Of a DNA stretch of 47,913 nucleotides, positions 1-9,400 are shown in pieces; the first letter of the stretch is position 1, and each line of letters begins with the position of its first letter. The DNA comes from Candidatus Acidiferrales bacterium (GTDB taxonomy: Bacteria; Acidobacteriota; Terriglobia; Acidiferrales; UBA7541). Where the stretch lies: assembly GCA_030037525.1 (NCBI GenBank), contig JASHRC010000087.1, positions 1-47,913 on the forward strand. Reading direction: 5' to 3'. A program made the translations under genes and the position numbers. The notes under the pieces were generated by a model. That model saw nothing but the letters and a program-made list of their open reading frames with translations, did no database searches and was not told where the DNA came from.

Positions 1-574
1 GGCACGGCTACGGCGGGCTGGACACGCTGGTGACAGCCGGCGCTCCAAGCAGGGGCGCAGGGCAAGCAGGCCCTGTGCCACTTCTCAACCACGGCAGCCG
101 GAGTCTAACGCGACTCTTTCCCTTCTGCTGTTGGCGCTTCCGATCTGTTGGCGACGCTCAAGCTTGTTGACAAAGACCAAACATCGCAGCAGCTCAGGGC
201 ACCGCCGCACCACTGGTGCGAATCAGCCCAGCCCGCCGGTCTCGGACTATTTAAGTAAACGTGTACTCGATGTGCCTAGTGAGTGTCTTTATGGAAGGAA
301 GCTTCTTTCCCCTGCTAAGCTTGGCACCCGGCTTGGCCCGCTTTGTCTTTGAGTGTGCCGCCTTTTTAGCCATGAGGATCCTCCCTTGTTATTCCAGTCT
401 CAACTCAAATCCGAGCACGCAGCACTGTGTGCTTCGCAGCAGTAAATCCGCAGCGAATCGTGCGAAAGCTAGCACGCAGGCCGCGCAAATGTCAATCGCA
501 TTGCATTTTTCGAAAAAGAAGTGCAAAAGTAGTTTTAAAGCACTTTCCAACGCTGCTGCTACCCCTCATGAGTG
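1..574. other. Left-edge stretch without a recognisable gene
   Basis: No reading frame here has recognisable protein content or a convincing ribosome binding site. The first 250 bases are GC-rich, and bases 400-560 are clearly more AT-rich, as expected for the non-coding region beyond the stop of the TonB receptor that ends at 575 on the minus strand. A gene that ends left of the window cannot be excluded in the first 100 bases. Confidence 0.5.
501..526 (-). terminator. Possible hairpin downstream of the TonB receptor
   Basis: The arms TTGCA (501-505) and TGCAA (522-526) enclose the perfect palindrome TTTTTCGAAAAA (506-517). The element lies about 50 bases past the stop codon of the minus-strand receptor gene. 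It has no clean T-run after the stem, so it could be a weak terminator or a protein-binding palindrome. The call is weak. Confidence 0.25.
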
Positions 575-3478
575 CTAAAAGCTGAATTGAGCCTGCAGTT
601 GAATCGTTCGGACCGCCGAACCGTTCCCGAACGCGAGCCCCGACAGAGAGTTGGAGGTGTCGAATCTCTGCGAGCCCAAGTTTCCGGCCGGCGCGGACGG
701 ATTCACAATGTTAAACAAGTTCCGCGCATTCACGCTGAACGTGAGGCTGTATCGCTGCCCGCTGGACGCCGGACCACCGAACCCGCCTCCGCCGTAACCA
801 CCTCCTCCGCCACCACCCCCACCGCGCCCGCCACCACCCCCACCGCCGGGTCCGCCTCGACCGAATGGGCCACCTTGTCTTCCGCCACTTGTGCTGACAC
901 CGACTTCCCGTCTTGCACCGAAACCAAACGTCTTTGAGAGCCGCAAGTTGAACGTGAATTGGGACGGCCCGGTGTAGTTGTTGATGGGAATCACCTTTTG
1001 TCCGGGCGCCGGAAGAGTGTTGAAGGTGCCCAGCTGCGTGCACAGCACATTGGGCGCAACGATTTCAACGGCGGGACACGTCGCCGAAGAAACCAGGGCG
1101 GGGCGGTCGTTCAAAATCGAGGTGCCCAGTAGATCGAGCGGAACAGTGACGTTAAACGGAGTCCCCGAGTTGTAAATCGTGAAGGGGTTTAAACGAAAGC
1201 CCATCGGGAGCGTGATATTCCCCCCGAAAAATATGCGATCGCGGATATTGAATGAGGCTCGCCCGTAATCAGCGAGGATATCGTATGGATTGGAGGGGAA
1301 GCTCGTCGGGCCCCCCGTGTCACTATTGGCGTAGCCGAGGGCGTAGTAGCCGTTCAGCGTCAGCCGGCTGCCTGCGCGAACGTTGAAATTGGTGATGAGT
1401 TGGTTTTGCCGGAAAACGCCCGCCGATTCGTACTCATAAATGTTTTCAAAAATGCCGTTCGGCCGGACACCGCTGGTGGGGTCGCCTACGATATAGGTGC
1501 CCGGAAGCGGTGCGTTAATGTTGTTCGTCAGCAGTTCGTCGTTGCCGATCGAATTGATATAAGAGACGGTCATGTTGACAGATCGAGAGAGCTGGTGCTC
1601 AAGGCTGGTGGCTGTCTGCATGGTGTAAGGCGCATGCAGATTTGGCTGGATCCGGTAAATCGTCGGAACCCCTGTGTCCACCAACTGCAACTCGCTGACG
1701 GGCGGAATCGTGGGGTAGAAGGTCGGATTGGTTACAACGTACTCCTGCTGCAGCACCCCATTCTGGTGCTCTGCCTGCAGCACGAGGCTATCGGTGAACC
1801 GGGTATAGAAAATCCCCCAGCCCGCGCGCAGTACGGTTTTGGGAGCCTGCGATTTGCCGCTTCCCAGGCCCCAGGCGAAACCGAAGCGAGGCGCCCAGTC
1901 CGCGTGATTCGCAATGTGATTTTGCGTTTCGAACCGCAAACCCGAGCTGATGGTGATGTTGGGGCGCCATCGCCAGTCGTCCTGAATGTAGATGCCGGCG
2001 TCGAAGAGGTTGGAAGAAGCAACCGGGTTGCCTGTGATGAGCGTAAATTGAATCGGTAGACCCAGTTCGTAGGCGGTCAGCGTGGGGAACGTCCAAGTGC
2101 CATTGAAGCCTGTAGTTTCAATGTTTGTTTCTTGAAGATCGCGCAGCCGCGCGCCGAATTTGAGAAAGTGTTTTCCAAATGCGATCGACGTGTAATTCTG
2201 CAGTTCATAATGATTTTGGTGATCGACAATATCGCCCAGGTTGCTGCCACCGCTCTGGAATTCGAAGGGCACGATCACAGCTGGCGTATTGCTCAAGGGC
2301 GTCTGGTAACTGCCGTCCCCAAGGTATTGGAATCGAGTCTCGTTGACGATCTTTGAGCCAAACACCTGCGTGTCGCTTGCCTGCAAGGTGTTTTCGGTGG
2401 TCAGGATGTTGTACCCCGCCTCGGGCAACGTGTACTGCCCAACCGCTTCGTTCAGCTCATTATCCCGATAGTATTGGTAGCGAATGGTGAGGGTGTTGTT
2501 CGTACTCAGCTGGTAATCCAGGCGCGGACCTACATTAATGCGAGTCCGCGGGTTCGGAATCCCCTCGGTCAGCAGCGGCGCAGGCGCCGGCGCGATTTGC
2601 GCGCTCACTACGGAAACGTTATTGATGTCCCGATACTGCCCGTTGATGTCGAAGGAAGCCTTCTTGCTGAGCGGCCCTCCAAAGTCCCCGTTGAACTGAA
2701 TCGTATCGTACCCTGGCAAGGGCGCCGTCCCGAGATAAGGACTGCGGGAATTGAAAGCCGAGTCGTTGCCGATGAGCGTGAATTGCCCGTGAAACCGGTC
2801 CGTCCCGGGCTTGGTAAAAATTTCAATTCGGCCATATCCGAGCTGGTCGTACTCGGCCGAAAACGGATTTTGATTAATGCGGATCTCGCGTATCGCCGAC
2901 TTGGGAGGAAGTTGACCAGCGGTAAAGCCGTCGATATACATTTGGCCGCCATTGGGACCGACCGACGGTCCGGCCAACGCCTGCAAGTCGGCCTGCAATT
3001 GATCGGGGTCGTCGGAAAGTTCGTCCAGGTCTTTTCCCGAAATTACAATCGCGCTGGCGTTGTTCTCGGGGTTCACACTCAGCTGGGCGCCCCCTTCGGC
3101 GGTCACCTCGATTTTTTGCTGTTGGACTTCGATCGAGAGCGGAAGATCGAGCTTCTGAGCCTGGTCCGCGACGATTTGCACGGGTGCGCTCTGATATTCC
3201 TGAAAGCCCTTCGCGTCGGCTTTCACCGTGTACGTTCCGGGCGCAAGACCCCGCACTTCATAGGTTCCGTCGCGGCCGCTTTTAGCTGTCGATGTTTTTC
3301 CGGCCCCGCTCGTCACCTGTACCGTCGCGTTCGGCACTGCCGCGCCCGAGGGATCGGTCACCTGACCGCGAATGACGCCGGTGCCCGACTGTGCGGCGAC
3401 CGCATTCGCGAAAAGGAACAGCCAGGCTGAAACGCTCGCTACGATTTGAAACCAAGGGGTCGCGGGCTGCAGCTTCAT
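575..3478 (-). CDS. TonB-dependent receptor, Oar-like, with glycine-rich C-terminal insert
   Basis: Outer-membrane beta-barrel of 967 residues, probably importing a large substrate with TonB energy. The start ATG at 3478 is chosen over an upstream one because it follows GGAG with 5 bases between and opens a signal peptide ending near VAAQS. A carboxypeptidase-regulatory (CnaB-like) domain follows (about residues 30-115: GVIRGQVTDPSGAAVPNA), then a plug with MYIDGF and INQNPFSAEYD, and a barrel ending in aromatic QAQFSF. The plug carries a run of acidic residues (LSDDPDQLQADLQALAGP) typical of one acidobacterial receptor subgroup. Residues 865-902, just before the last strands, are almost pure glycine with a few R, P, Y and F. 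The gene starts 43 bases after the DUF5666-repeat gene, so the two are probably co-transcribed. The substrate is unknown. Confidence 0.9.
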   Translation of the reverse strand: MKLQPATPWFQIVASVSAWLFLFANAVAAQSGTGVIRGQVTDPSGAAVPNATVQVTSGAGKTSTAKSGRDGTYEVRGLAPGTYTVKADAKGFQEYQSAPVQIVADQAQKLDLPLSIEVQQQKIEVTAEGGAQLSVNPENNASAIVISGKDLDELSDDPDQLQADLQALAGPSVGPNGGQMYIDGFTAGQLPPKSAIREIRINQNPFSAEYDQLGYGRIEIFTKPGTDRFHGQFTLIGNDSAFNSRSPYLGTAPLPGYDTIQFNGDFGGPLSKKASFDINGQYRDINNVSVVSAQIAPAPAPLLTEGIPNPRTRINVGPRLDYQLSTNNTLTIRYQYYRDNELNEAVGQYTLPEAGYNILTTENTLQASDTQVFGSKIVNETRFQYLGDGSYQTPLSNTPAVIVPFEFQSGGSNLGDIVDHQNHYELQNYTSIAFGKHFLKFGARLRDLQETNIETTGFNGTWTFPTLTAYELGLPIQFTLITGNPVASSNLFDAGIYIQDDWRWRPNITISSGLRFETQNHIANHADWAPRFGFAWGLGSGKSQAPKTVLRAGWGIFYTRFTDSLVLQAEHQNGVLQQEYVVTNPTFYPTIPPVSELQLVDTGVPTIYRIQPNLHAPYTMQTATSLEHQLSRSVNMTVSYINSIGNDELLTNNINAPLPGTYIVGDPTSGVRPNGIFENIYEYESAGVFRQNQLITNFNVRAGSRLTLNGYYALGYANSDTGGPTSFPSNPYDILADYGRASFNIRDRIFFGGNITLPMGFRLNPFTIYNSGTPFNVTVPLDLLGTSILNDRPALVSSATCPAVEIVAPNVLCTQLGTFNTLPAPGQKVIPINNYTGPSQFTFNLRLSKTFGFGARREVGVSTSGGRQGGPFGRGGPGGGGGGGRGGGGGGGGGYGGGGFGGPASSGQRYSLTFSVNARNLFNIVNPSAPAGNLGSQRFDTSNSLSGLAFGNGSAVRTIQLQAQFSF

Positions 3479-3521
3479 CCGAGCTCCGCGCGACGAGGTG
3501 AATCTGGCAGGGGAATGGAGA

Positions 3522-4709
3522 TCATTGCTCTGCCTCTCCCGCGGGCGCTTCAAAACTCCAGGGAGGAAGAACCATCGATTCTCCTCCGTTGGGCGAGGCC
3601 TCCAGAATAGGCTCGACACCAGCCAGGAGCGTGATCACGGCCATCTCACCGGAGCCTGTGCCTTCGGTCGATACCACCATCACGGCATCGCCTTTTTGCA
3701 GTTCTGAGAGAGAAGCCGTCGGGACCCTGCTCAACACCTGTTGCAGGTCACCGCCACCGGCTCCCCGGCCCGCCCCCCCACCGGGACCGCCTCCGGCAGT
3801 GCCGTTGTGCGACGGCCCGGCCCCGCCTTGCGCGGAGCTCGATCCACCGCCTTTCAGCCTCATGGCCATAAACTGAGCCGTCTGGGGAGGGAGCTTGCGG
3901 AGCTGCGATTCGGCGGTGATTTTGACTGTGACCGGCTGCTTGCCGATCAGATCATTGATGGTCAGCGTGCTCGTCGAGGGGTCCACGGACGTGATCAGGC
4001 CGGCAACATTGCGGAACTCTCCGAAAACGACTTCGTCGGCCGCCACTTGGCTGCCGTCTGCACTGCGCGTGCCGCGAGCCCTGACTTGATCGCCCGGCTT
4101 GATCAGGTTCAAAGAGCTGGGCCTGGCGTCGTCGAACTTCACAGACTCGGCGGCATAGCGCCGCACGACCGTGTTTTGCAAGACTTGAATCGTTACGCTC
4201 TTCGGCCCTGCGAACGATTGCATAGAAATGGTGACCGTTCCGGCTGCAGGATCGACCGCACTCACCAGACCACCCACGCCATGCCGCTGCCACTCTTGCT
4301 GATCGTGCTCCTGTTTGGATGCCAGATCCGCTTTCTTCATCACGATGACGGAGGTGGCGATCACCGCATGGCCGTCATCGGAGACTTTGCCAAGTACCAG
4401 GATTCTGTCCCCCGGTTGCAAATCCTCTAGCTGCGCCGGGCTGGCATTCTTCAAATCCTTCGCGCCAGGTTCGATTCTCACGATTCTGGCTCCATCCTGC
4501 ACCGTGACGTTGAAGACCGGGCCTGCATCGGAGGCAAGTACGATCACATTGCCGGAGATTGTCTTGATCGTACCGATGGGTTTCGCCGCGGAGTTGGTTC
4601 CGCCAGCTTGACCGTGTGCGATCCGAACAGCGGGAGAGACGATCAAAAACAGGCTCAGAAGCGCGCCCGTCAACAAAGGCCAGATCTTCGTCGCACGCTC
4701 GAGTGCCAT
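3522..4709 (-). CDS. Exported protein with three DUF5666 repeats
   Basis: A 395-residue protein starting at ATG 4709. The start is chosen because it opens a good signal peptide or membrane anchor (IWPLLTGALLSLFLIV); an upstream ATG at 4808 would add 33 non-hydrophobic residues. Three repeats of the small beta-barrel DUF5666 type are visible, each with a G-I/V-x-S-V/I-D start and an L-x-P/K-GD loop (LQPGDRILV, IKPGDQVRA, LQKGDAVMV). The third repeat is interrupted by a glycine-rich insert of about 35 residues (around 286-320). No catalytic motif is seen. The gene lies 43 bases upstream of the TonB receptor on the same strand, so it may work with it at the cell envelope. The function of DUF5666 is not known. 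Confidence 0.8.
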   Translation of the reverse strand: MALERATKIWPLLTGALLSLFLIVSPAVRIAHGQAGGTNSAAKPIGTIKTISGNVIVLASDAGPVFNVTVQDGARIVRIEPGAKDLKNASPAQLEDLQPGDRILVLGKVSDDGHAVIATSVIVMKKADLASKQEHDQQEWQRHGVGGLVSAVDPAAGTVTISMQSFAGPKSVTIQVLQNTVVRRYAAESVKFDDARPSSLNLIKPGDQVRARGTRSADGSQVAADEVVFGEFRNVAGLITSVDPSTSTLTINDLIGKQPVTVKITAESQLRKLPPQTAQFMAMRLKGGGSSSAQGGAGPSHNGTAGGGPGGGAGRGAGGGDLQQVLSRVPTASLSELQKGDAVMVVSTEGTGSGEMAVITLLAGVEPILEASPNGGESMVLPPWSFEAPAGEAEQ

Positions 4710-5266
4710 TGTATCGCCTGCTCTAACAGCTAAGAATCGTCTGCCAGGCGCTTCCTCTATCCCGTCAACCTCGATCATTGGACGTCTGCGGCTTCTCGGC
4801 GTTTCCATCGGACTCGTTGCGGATCGCCAGCCCCCAATCCCGGGCTATGTTTCCCGCACTTTCCATGTCTCATTCCATAAAGCCTGCTCAGGAGTTCCCA
4901 ACTGTATGGTCGAGTTTCCCGTGGCTTGGTCGTGATGTCGAGCGAGCGCGGTGTCCCGCCATCCGGGACGTTTGCTTGAGGAGGGCCGCCTCATCCCGCT
5001 CGCCGGCTTGTTTTGGCTGTCGACTTCGCTGCCTTGCACCACCGCAATCCAGACCCGCGCCGAGGGGCATCTCGGCTCGCCTGCCTGTTTTTTTCAAAGC
5101 CCTTTCCTTTGCGAATACGCTTTCTCGGCGCCCTCGTTTCTTGGAAAGCAACCTGCACAAGCGAGCTTACTGGATCTCACACGGCAATTTGCAGGATTTT
5201 TACTGAAAGGCGACTCGCTCGTCGTTCCCACTGTGGTCTGCTTTCCGAATTCATAAGGAGATGAGT
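4710..5266. other. Intergenic region between divergent genes
   Basis: This gap lies between the minus-strand DUF5666 gene and the plus-strand PEGA gene, so it should hold promoters in both directions. The frames crossing it have no recognisable protein content. I found no good -35/-10 pair and no tRNA-like sequence. The only clear signal is the ribosome binding site at its right end (5255-5260). Confidence 0.5.
5255..5260 (+). promoter_or_regulatory. Ribosome binding site deciding the PEGA start
   Basis: AAGGAG lies directly against a first ATG (5261) and 6 bases before a second ATG (5267). Normal spacing therefore favours 5267 as the real start. Confidence 0.65.
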
Positions 5267-5551
5267 ATGTGTACACGGCACTTAACCCTGGTGTTTCTCT
5301 CCTGGGCGATCGGTTCGCTCCCGGGGATGGCACAAAGCAACAAGCCATCGATGGGGAAATTGCGAATCACCGTAAGCCCCAAACAGGCTTCGGTATTTGT
5401 TGACGGCAGAGCCATTCGCGATGGAAGTCAAACAATCGACCTACCGGCTGGTAACCACACCGTGGATGTCAATGGCGGCGGAGGGGTGTGGTCGGGTCGC
5501 ACGCCGGATCGGTCGAAAGCCCTCGCGGCGCAGGTTGGTTCTCATTCGTGA
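5267..5551 (+). pseudogene. PEGA-domain secreted protein, truncated
   Basis: A strong AAGGAG precedes the start. The protein begins with a signal peptide (LTLVFLSWAIGSLPGMAQ) and then a clear PEGA-type beta-sandwich start: GKLRITVSPKQASVFVDGRA, then IDLPAGNHTVDV. Related acidobacterial proteins, as I recall them, continue with a second half of the domain and often a second copy, for roughly 150-200 residues. Here the similarity stops abruptly near base 5470, and the frame runs through a compositionally odd tail to a stop at 5549-5551. None of the other frames in 5470-5820 restores the domain in what I can read. I read this as a gene broken by deletion or replacement of its 3' part; a short functional protein is possible but less likely. 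PEGA domains are usually found in surface proteins. Confidence 0.55.
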
Positions 5552-5727
5552 AGGGCTGCCAAATGCGAGCGCAAATGAGATGGGTCTCGGCCCCTTTTTG
5601 CCGCCCGCTGTCTCGCTTCTGGTGGTTCCCACTGCTTGGAGCGGTTTAGGCGGCATCGGCCGAGTCGAACTGGAGCGAAACCTCCCGGTCGGCGCATGCC
5701 ATTGTCTTGCTAGGTTCGGAATTCTTC

Positions 5728-5756
5728 TTGACAACCTCCTCGGGCGGCGGTAGAAG
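5728..5756 (+). promoter_or_regulatory. Candidate sigma70-type promoter upstream of tetR
   Basis: A perfect TTGACA (5728-5733) is followed after 17 bases by TAGAAG (5751-5756, 4 of 6 matches to TATAAT). It lies about 65 bases before the TetR start and is the natural place for promoter and autoregulation of the five-gene operon. No clear palindromic operator was identified. Confidence 0.5.
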
Positions 5757-5821
5757 TGCTGCGCCACAAACAGAGCGGGCGCTCGCTTTGAATTCAGGGC
5801 GCCACAACTGGCTGGGACCAA

Positions 5822-6439
5822 GTGCCCAAGCTGCGCGATCAGACTTTCGAGAAGAACCGGTCCAAGATCGAGCGCGCTGCCTTGTCCTTGTTCACTCGCA
5901 AAGGATTTCACGGGACGAGTGTCCGCGAAATCGCAAAAAAGGCGGGAGTATCGATGGGCAAGCTCTACATCTACTACCACACCAAAGAGGACATCTTCAT
6001 CGACCTGGTCCAGCGGATGGGCGCAAAGATGGAGGTCCTTCGCCAAAAACGGCTGATTCCCCTGCTCATGTCGCTCGATCCGAACTCCCTGAAAAAATTG
6101 GCCATGAGCATCGGAGAGATCGTTTCCGAAAATCTCGACTACTGGCGGCTGATGTACATCGATGTCGTCGAGTTTCGCCACAAACATTTCATTCACAGCT
6201 TTCGGGAAATCGCTGGTGGATTGCGAACCTACTCCCGCGCCCTGGCCGAGACGGCCAAGTTGAGGTTTCCGAAGGGAGTTGACCCTGCGCTGGCTGTGAC
6301 CGCGATTTACCTGCAATTTTTCACCTATTTTCTAGCCGAGTACCTGTTCGGTGCCAAGCGTCACCTGGGAATGTCAGACGACCAAGCGGTGGAACAAATG
6401 ATCCGGCTGTATATGAACGGGCTGCGAGCGAAGAACTAA
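5822..6439 (+). CDS. TetR/AcrR family transcriptional regulator
   Basis: A 205-residue protein of normal family length, starting at GTG with only a weak ribosome binding site. The N-terminal helix-turn-helix is typical: IERAALSLFTRKGFHGTSVR, then EIAKKAGVSMGKLYIYYHTK (about residues 16-55). The C-terminal half is helical and would bind a ligand. It lies 28 bases before a TonB receptor gene and probably represses the operon it heads, being released by the imported compound or its CoA ester. That role is inferred from position only. Confidence 0.9.
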   Translation: MPKLRDQTFEKNRSKIERAALSLFTRKGFHGTSVREIAKKAGVSMGKLYIYYHTKEDIFIDLVQRMGAKMEVLRQKRLIPLLMSLDPNSLKKLAMSIGEIVSENLDYWRLMYIDVVEFRHKHFIHSFREIAGGLRTYSRALAETAKLRFPKGVDPALAVTAIYLQFFTYFLAEYLFGAKRHLGMSDDQAVEQMIRLYMNGLRAKN

Positions 6440-6455
6440 AGGAGCGCAGACGCCT

Positions 6456-6461
6456 AGGAGG
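6456..6461 (+). promoter_or_regulatory. Strong ribosome binding site of the TonB receptor
   Basis: A perfect AGGAGG sits 6 bases before the ATG at 6468 in the short gap after tetR. This suggests that the receptor is translated more strongly than the regulator in the same mRNA. Confidence 0.7.
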
Positions 6462-6467
6462 CCAACG

Positions 6468-9400
6468 ATGCGAATGCTTAGATGGGCGGGCTTGGTGGCA
6501 GTCGTTTCGATGATCCTGGCAGTGCCACGAGCGGACGCTCAAACGGCCACGACGGGCCAAATTTCCGGAACGATTCTCGATCCACAAGGCGCCGCCGTCG
6601 CCGGAGCTCAAATATCCATCTCGAGCAGCGCGGGGTTAGAACGCCAGACCACCAGCGACGCTGCCGGGCATTACGCCTTCCCGCTTCTCCCACCAGGCGT
6701 CTACCACTTGGAAGCGCAGAAGGAAGGATTTGGCAAACTGGTCGCCGAAGGCATCACCGTCGAGATCACCGAAACAACGATTTTCGACGTCGCGCTCAAA
6801 GTGGCGGCACAAAGCGCCTCGATCGAAGTGACCGCGGCCGCGCCTCTCGTGGATACGGAAAATCCTGCGCAAGGGACGGTAATTGACCAAGACCTGATCC
6901 GTCAATTGCCGTTGCCCACGCGAAACTTTCAGCAGCTACTGACGCTCACGCCAGGCACGTCCGGGCCTGTACAGAATTCGTCGGAACTCGGCCGCGGAGC
7001 CGCCCCGATCTATGTCGATGGGCACCGCGCCACTTCCAATTCCGTGGTCATCAACGGTATTGATGCGAACTCGATCGGCACCGGATCCACTCCCAATCTT
7101 GCCATACCCGCCACCGACACGCTCCAGGAGTTCATCGTGCAGACGAGCCAGTATGATGCCTCGCAGGGGCGTGTCGCCGGGGGCGTGGTGGCAGCGGTGA
7201 CCAAGTCCGGAACCAACCAATTTCACGGCAATCTCTATGAATTCTTCCGCAATACCGTGCTCGACGCCAACAACTTCTTCCTGAATCGCTCGAGCGTTCC
7301 CCGTCCGCCTTATCAGCGCAATCAGTTTGGGGGCACGCTGGGCGGCCCCCTGGTGAAAGATCACCTCTGGTTCTTCATTTCCTACCAGGGCAGCCGAGAA
7401 GTGAATGGAACGTCTTTGCTGAATTCCATCGGCACGGTCTTTGTGCCTCAAAACCTGTCCAACGATCGGTCCACGGCGGCCGTCGATGCGCTGGCCGCAT
7501 CCTATGGCTTGGCCCCCTGTGCCACACCGCCGACCACACTCACCATCCCAGCCTGTTTTGATCCCGCCGCGCAGTTTCTGTTGCAGGCAAAATTGCCGAA
7601 CGGCTCCTACGTGATTCCCTCCGCGCCGCACCCGACGGCAGTCGCGCCGGGAACAGTACCCCAGCCGGTCGCCGTGCCTGTGGTGGGCATCTCTCGGTTC
7701 CGCGAAAACCAATTCAATACCAATTTGGACTATCAATTCTCGAAAAACGATCGGGTATCGGCCAAGTTCTTCAATGCCGTCAACCCAACCCTGCAAGCTC
7801 TGTTTGATCTGTTTGGCCTCGCCAACCCGCTTCCGGTTCCCGGCTTTGGGGGCACTGCGGACCTGAATCAGCGTGTCTTGGCGCTCGATGAAACGCATGT
7901 CTTCTCGGCAAACCTGGTCAACGATGCGCGGTTTGGCTTGGGATTCATTACTACCGCCTCGACTCCCCAGGAACCCTTCACGGCCGCCGATTTGGGAATC
8001 TCTTCGCCGCTGGGAAATCTGTTTCCCGGAATGCCGGAGATCGAAGTCTCGAACTATTTCGATCTTGGCGCCAACCCTTTCTCGGACAACCGCGGAATCG
8101 AGAAGACCTATACGGTGGGAGACACTCTGACTTGGCAGAAGGGCCGGCACAGCCTGAAGTTCGGCGGGGAGTACAAACATCACGGCCTGGACTTGCTTTT
8201 CAACCTGTACACGCGTGGCCAGATCGTCTTCTCGGGAGCGTTCATCCCCTCTGGGCCTTTTGCTGGAAACGGCTTCTATGAATTTCTGGGAGGCTTGTTC
8301 GATTCGACCGAGGCGACCATCATGGGCTCAGGTGTGAACAATCGCGATATCAACGCCTGGGACTTGGGTGAATTTGTAAACGACGACTGGAGGGTTACGA
8401 ATCGGCTCACCCTCACTCTGGGTCTTCGCTACGATTACTTCAGCCCCTTCACCGAAGCGCAGGGGCGCTTCATCGGTTTTGATCCCGCCCGCTTGCAGAC
8501 ATTCACGATTCCAGGCTTCCCTGCTGGCGACAACACCGCCATCACAGGCGGTTTTGTGCAGCCCGCCAACGCGACGCACCCGCTGCCGCGAATTCCCCAA
8601 ATTCAGGACTCCCTGGTTCCGCCGGACAAAACGAATTTTGCCCCGCGAGTCGGATTCGCCTGGCAACCGCTGTCTGACTCGAACCGTTTGGTTGTGCGTG
8701 GCGGCTACGGAATTTACTATGACCGAGCCAACGCCCGTCTGCTCAACAACCAGCTTCTGAACTTCCCCTACTATACGCTGGCGCAAACGCTCGAGACTCC
8801 AATCGCCACACCGTTCGTTACCGTTCCGCAGCCCAGCGCTTATCCACTGACCTTCAACAATCCGTTCATCTTCCCGTTCGGCGGCCCCCCGGCTTTCCTG
8901 CCGCAGGCGCCGACACCCCTTTCACCTCAGGGCGTAGCCGTGGTTCCTGCCAACGGCCTCTATCCGGACATTCACGACTTTCGCACGCCCTACGTACAGC
9001 AATACAGCCTGGGCATGGAGAGCGAATTCGCCAACAACTGGCTGCTTGATCTGAGTTATGTAGGTTCGACCGGGCGGAGATTGTATCGCCTGGTGGATCT
9101 CAACCAGGCCGTGGTTCCGGCTGCCTTGGCCCCAGGGCCTTTGAGTCCGGGATTATCCAGTCTTGCTGTGCAAGGCGTCGGCGTGCACGAAATGCAGAGT
9201 TCGGGGAACTCGAACTACAACGCCCTGCAAATCGGCTTGACCAAGCGTCTTTCGAGCGGACTCCAGTTTCTCGCTTCCTACACATACAGCCATTCCCTCG
9301 ATGATTACTCGGGTGATCCCACCGGAACCAGCGACGTCACCGTCGTTCCGGGAAACGAAGTGGTCCTGAAGAACTGGTCCAGCTCGGATTTTGATCGCCG

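Noticed and set aside
780-890. Possible tandem repeat or CRISPR-like array (repeated CCACC/CCGCC units)
   Set aside because: It is the coding tract for the glycine-rich insert; there are no regular spacers.
5441-6316. A 291-codon minus-strand frame over the tetR region
   Set aside because: Most of it is antisense to the TetR protein; the part beyond it has no protein-like content.
6936-8183. A 415-codon minus-strand frame inside the TonB receptor
   Set aside because: Antisense shadow with Arg/Gly-rich composition and no domain.
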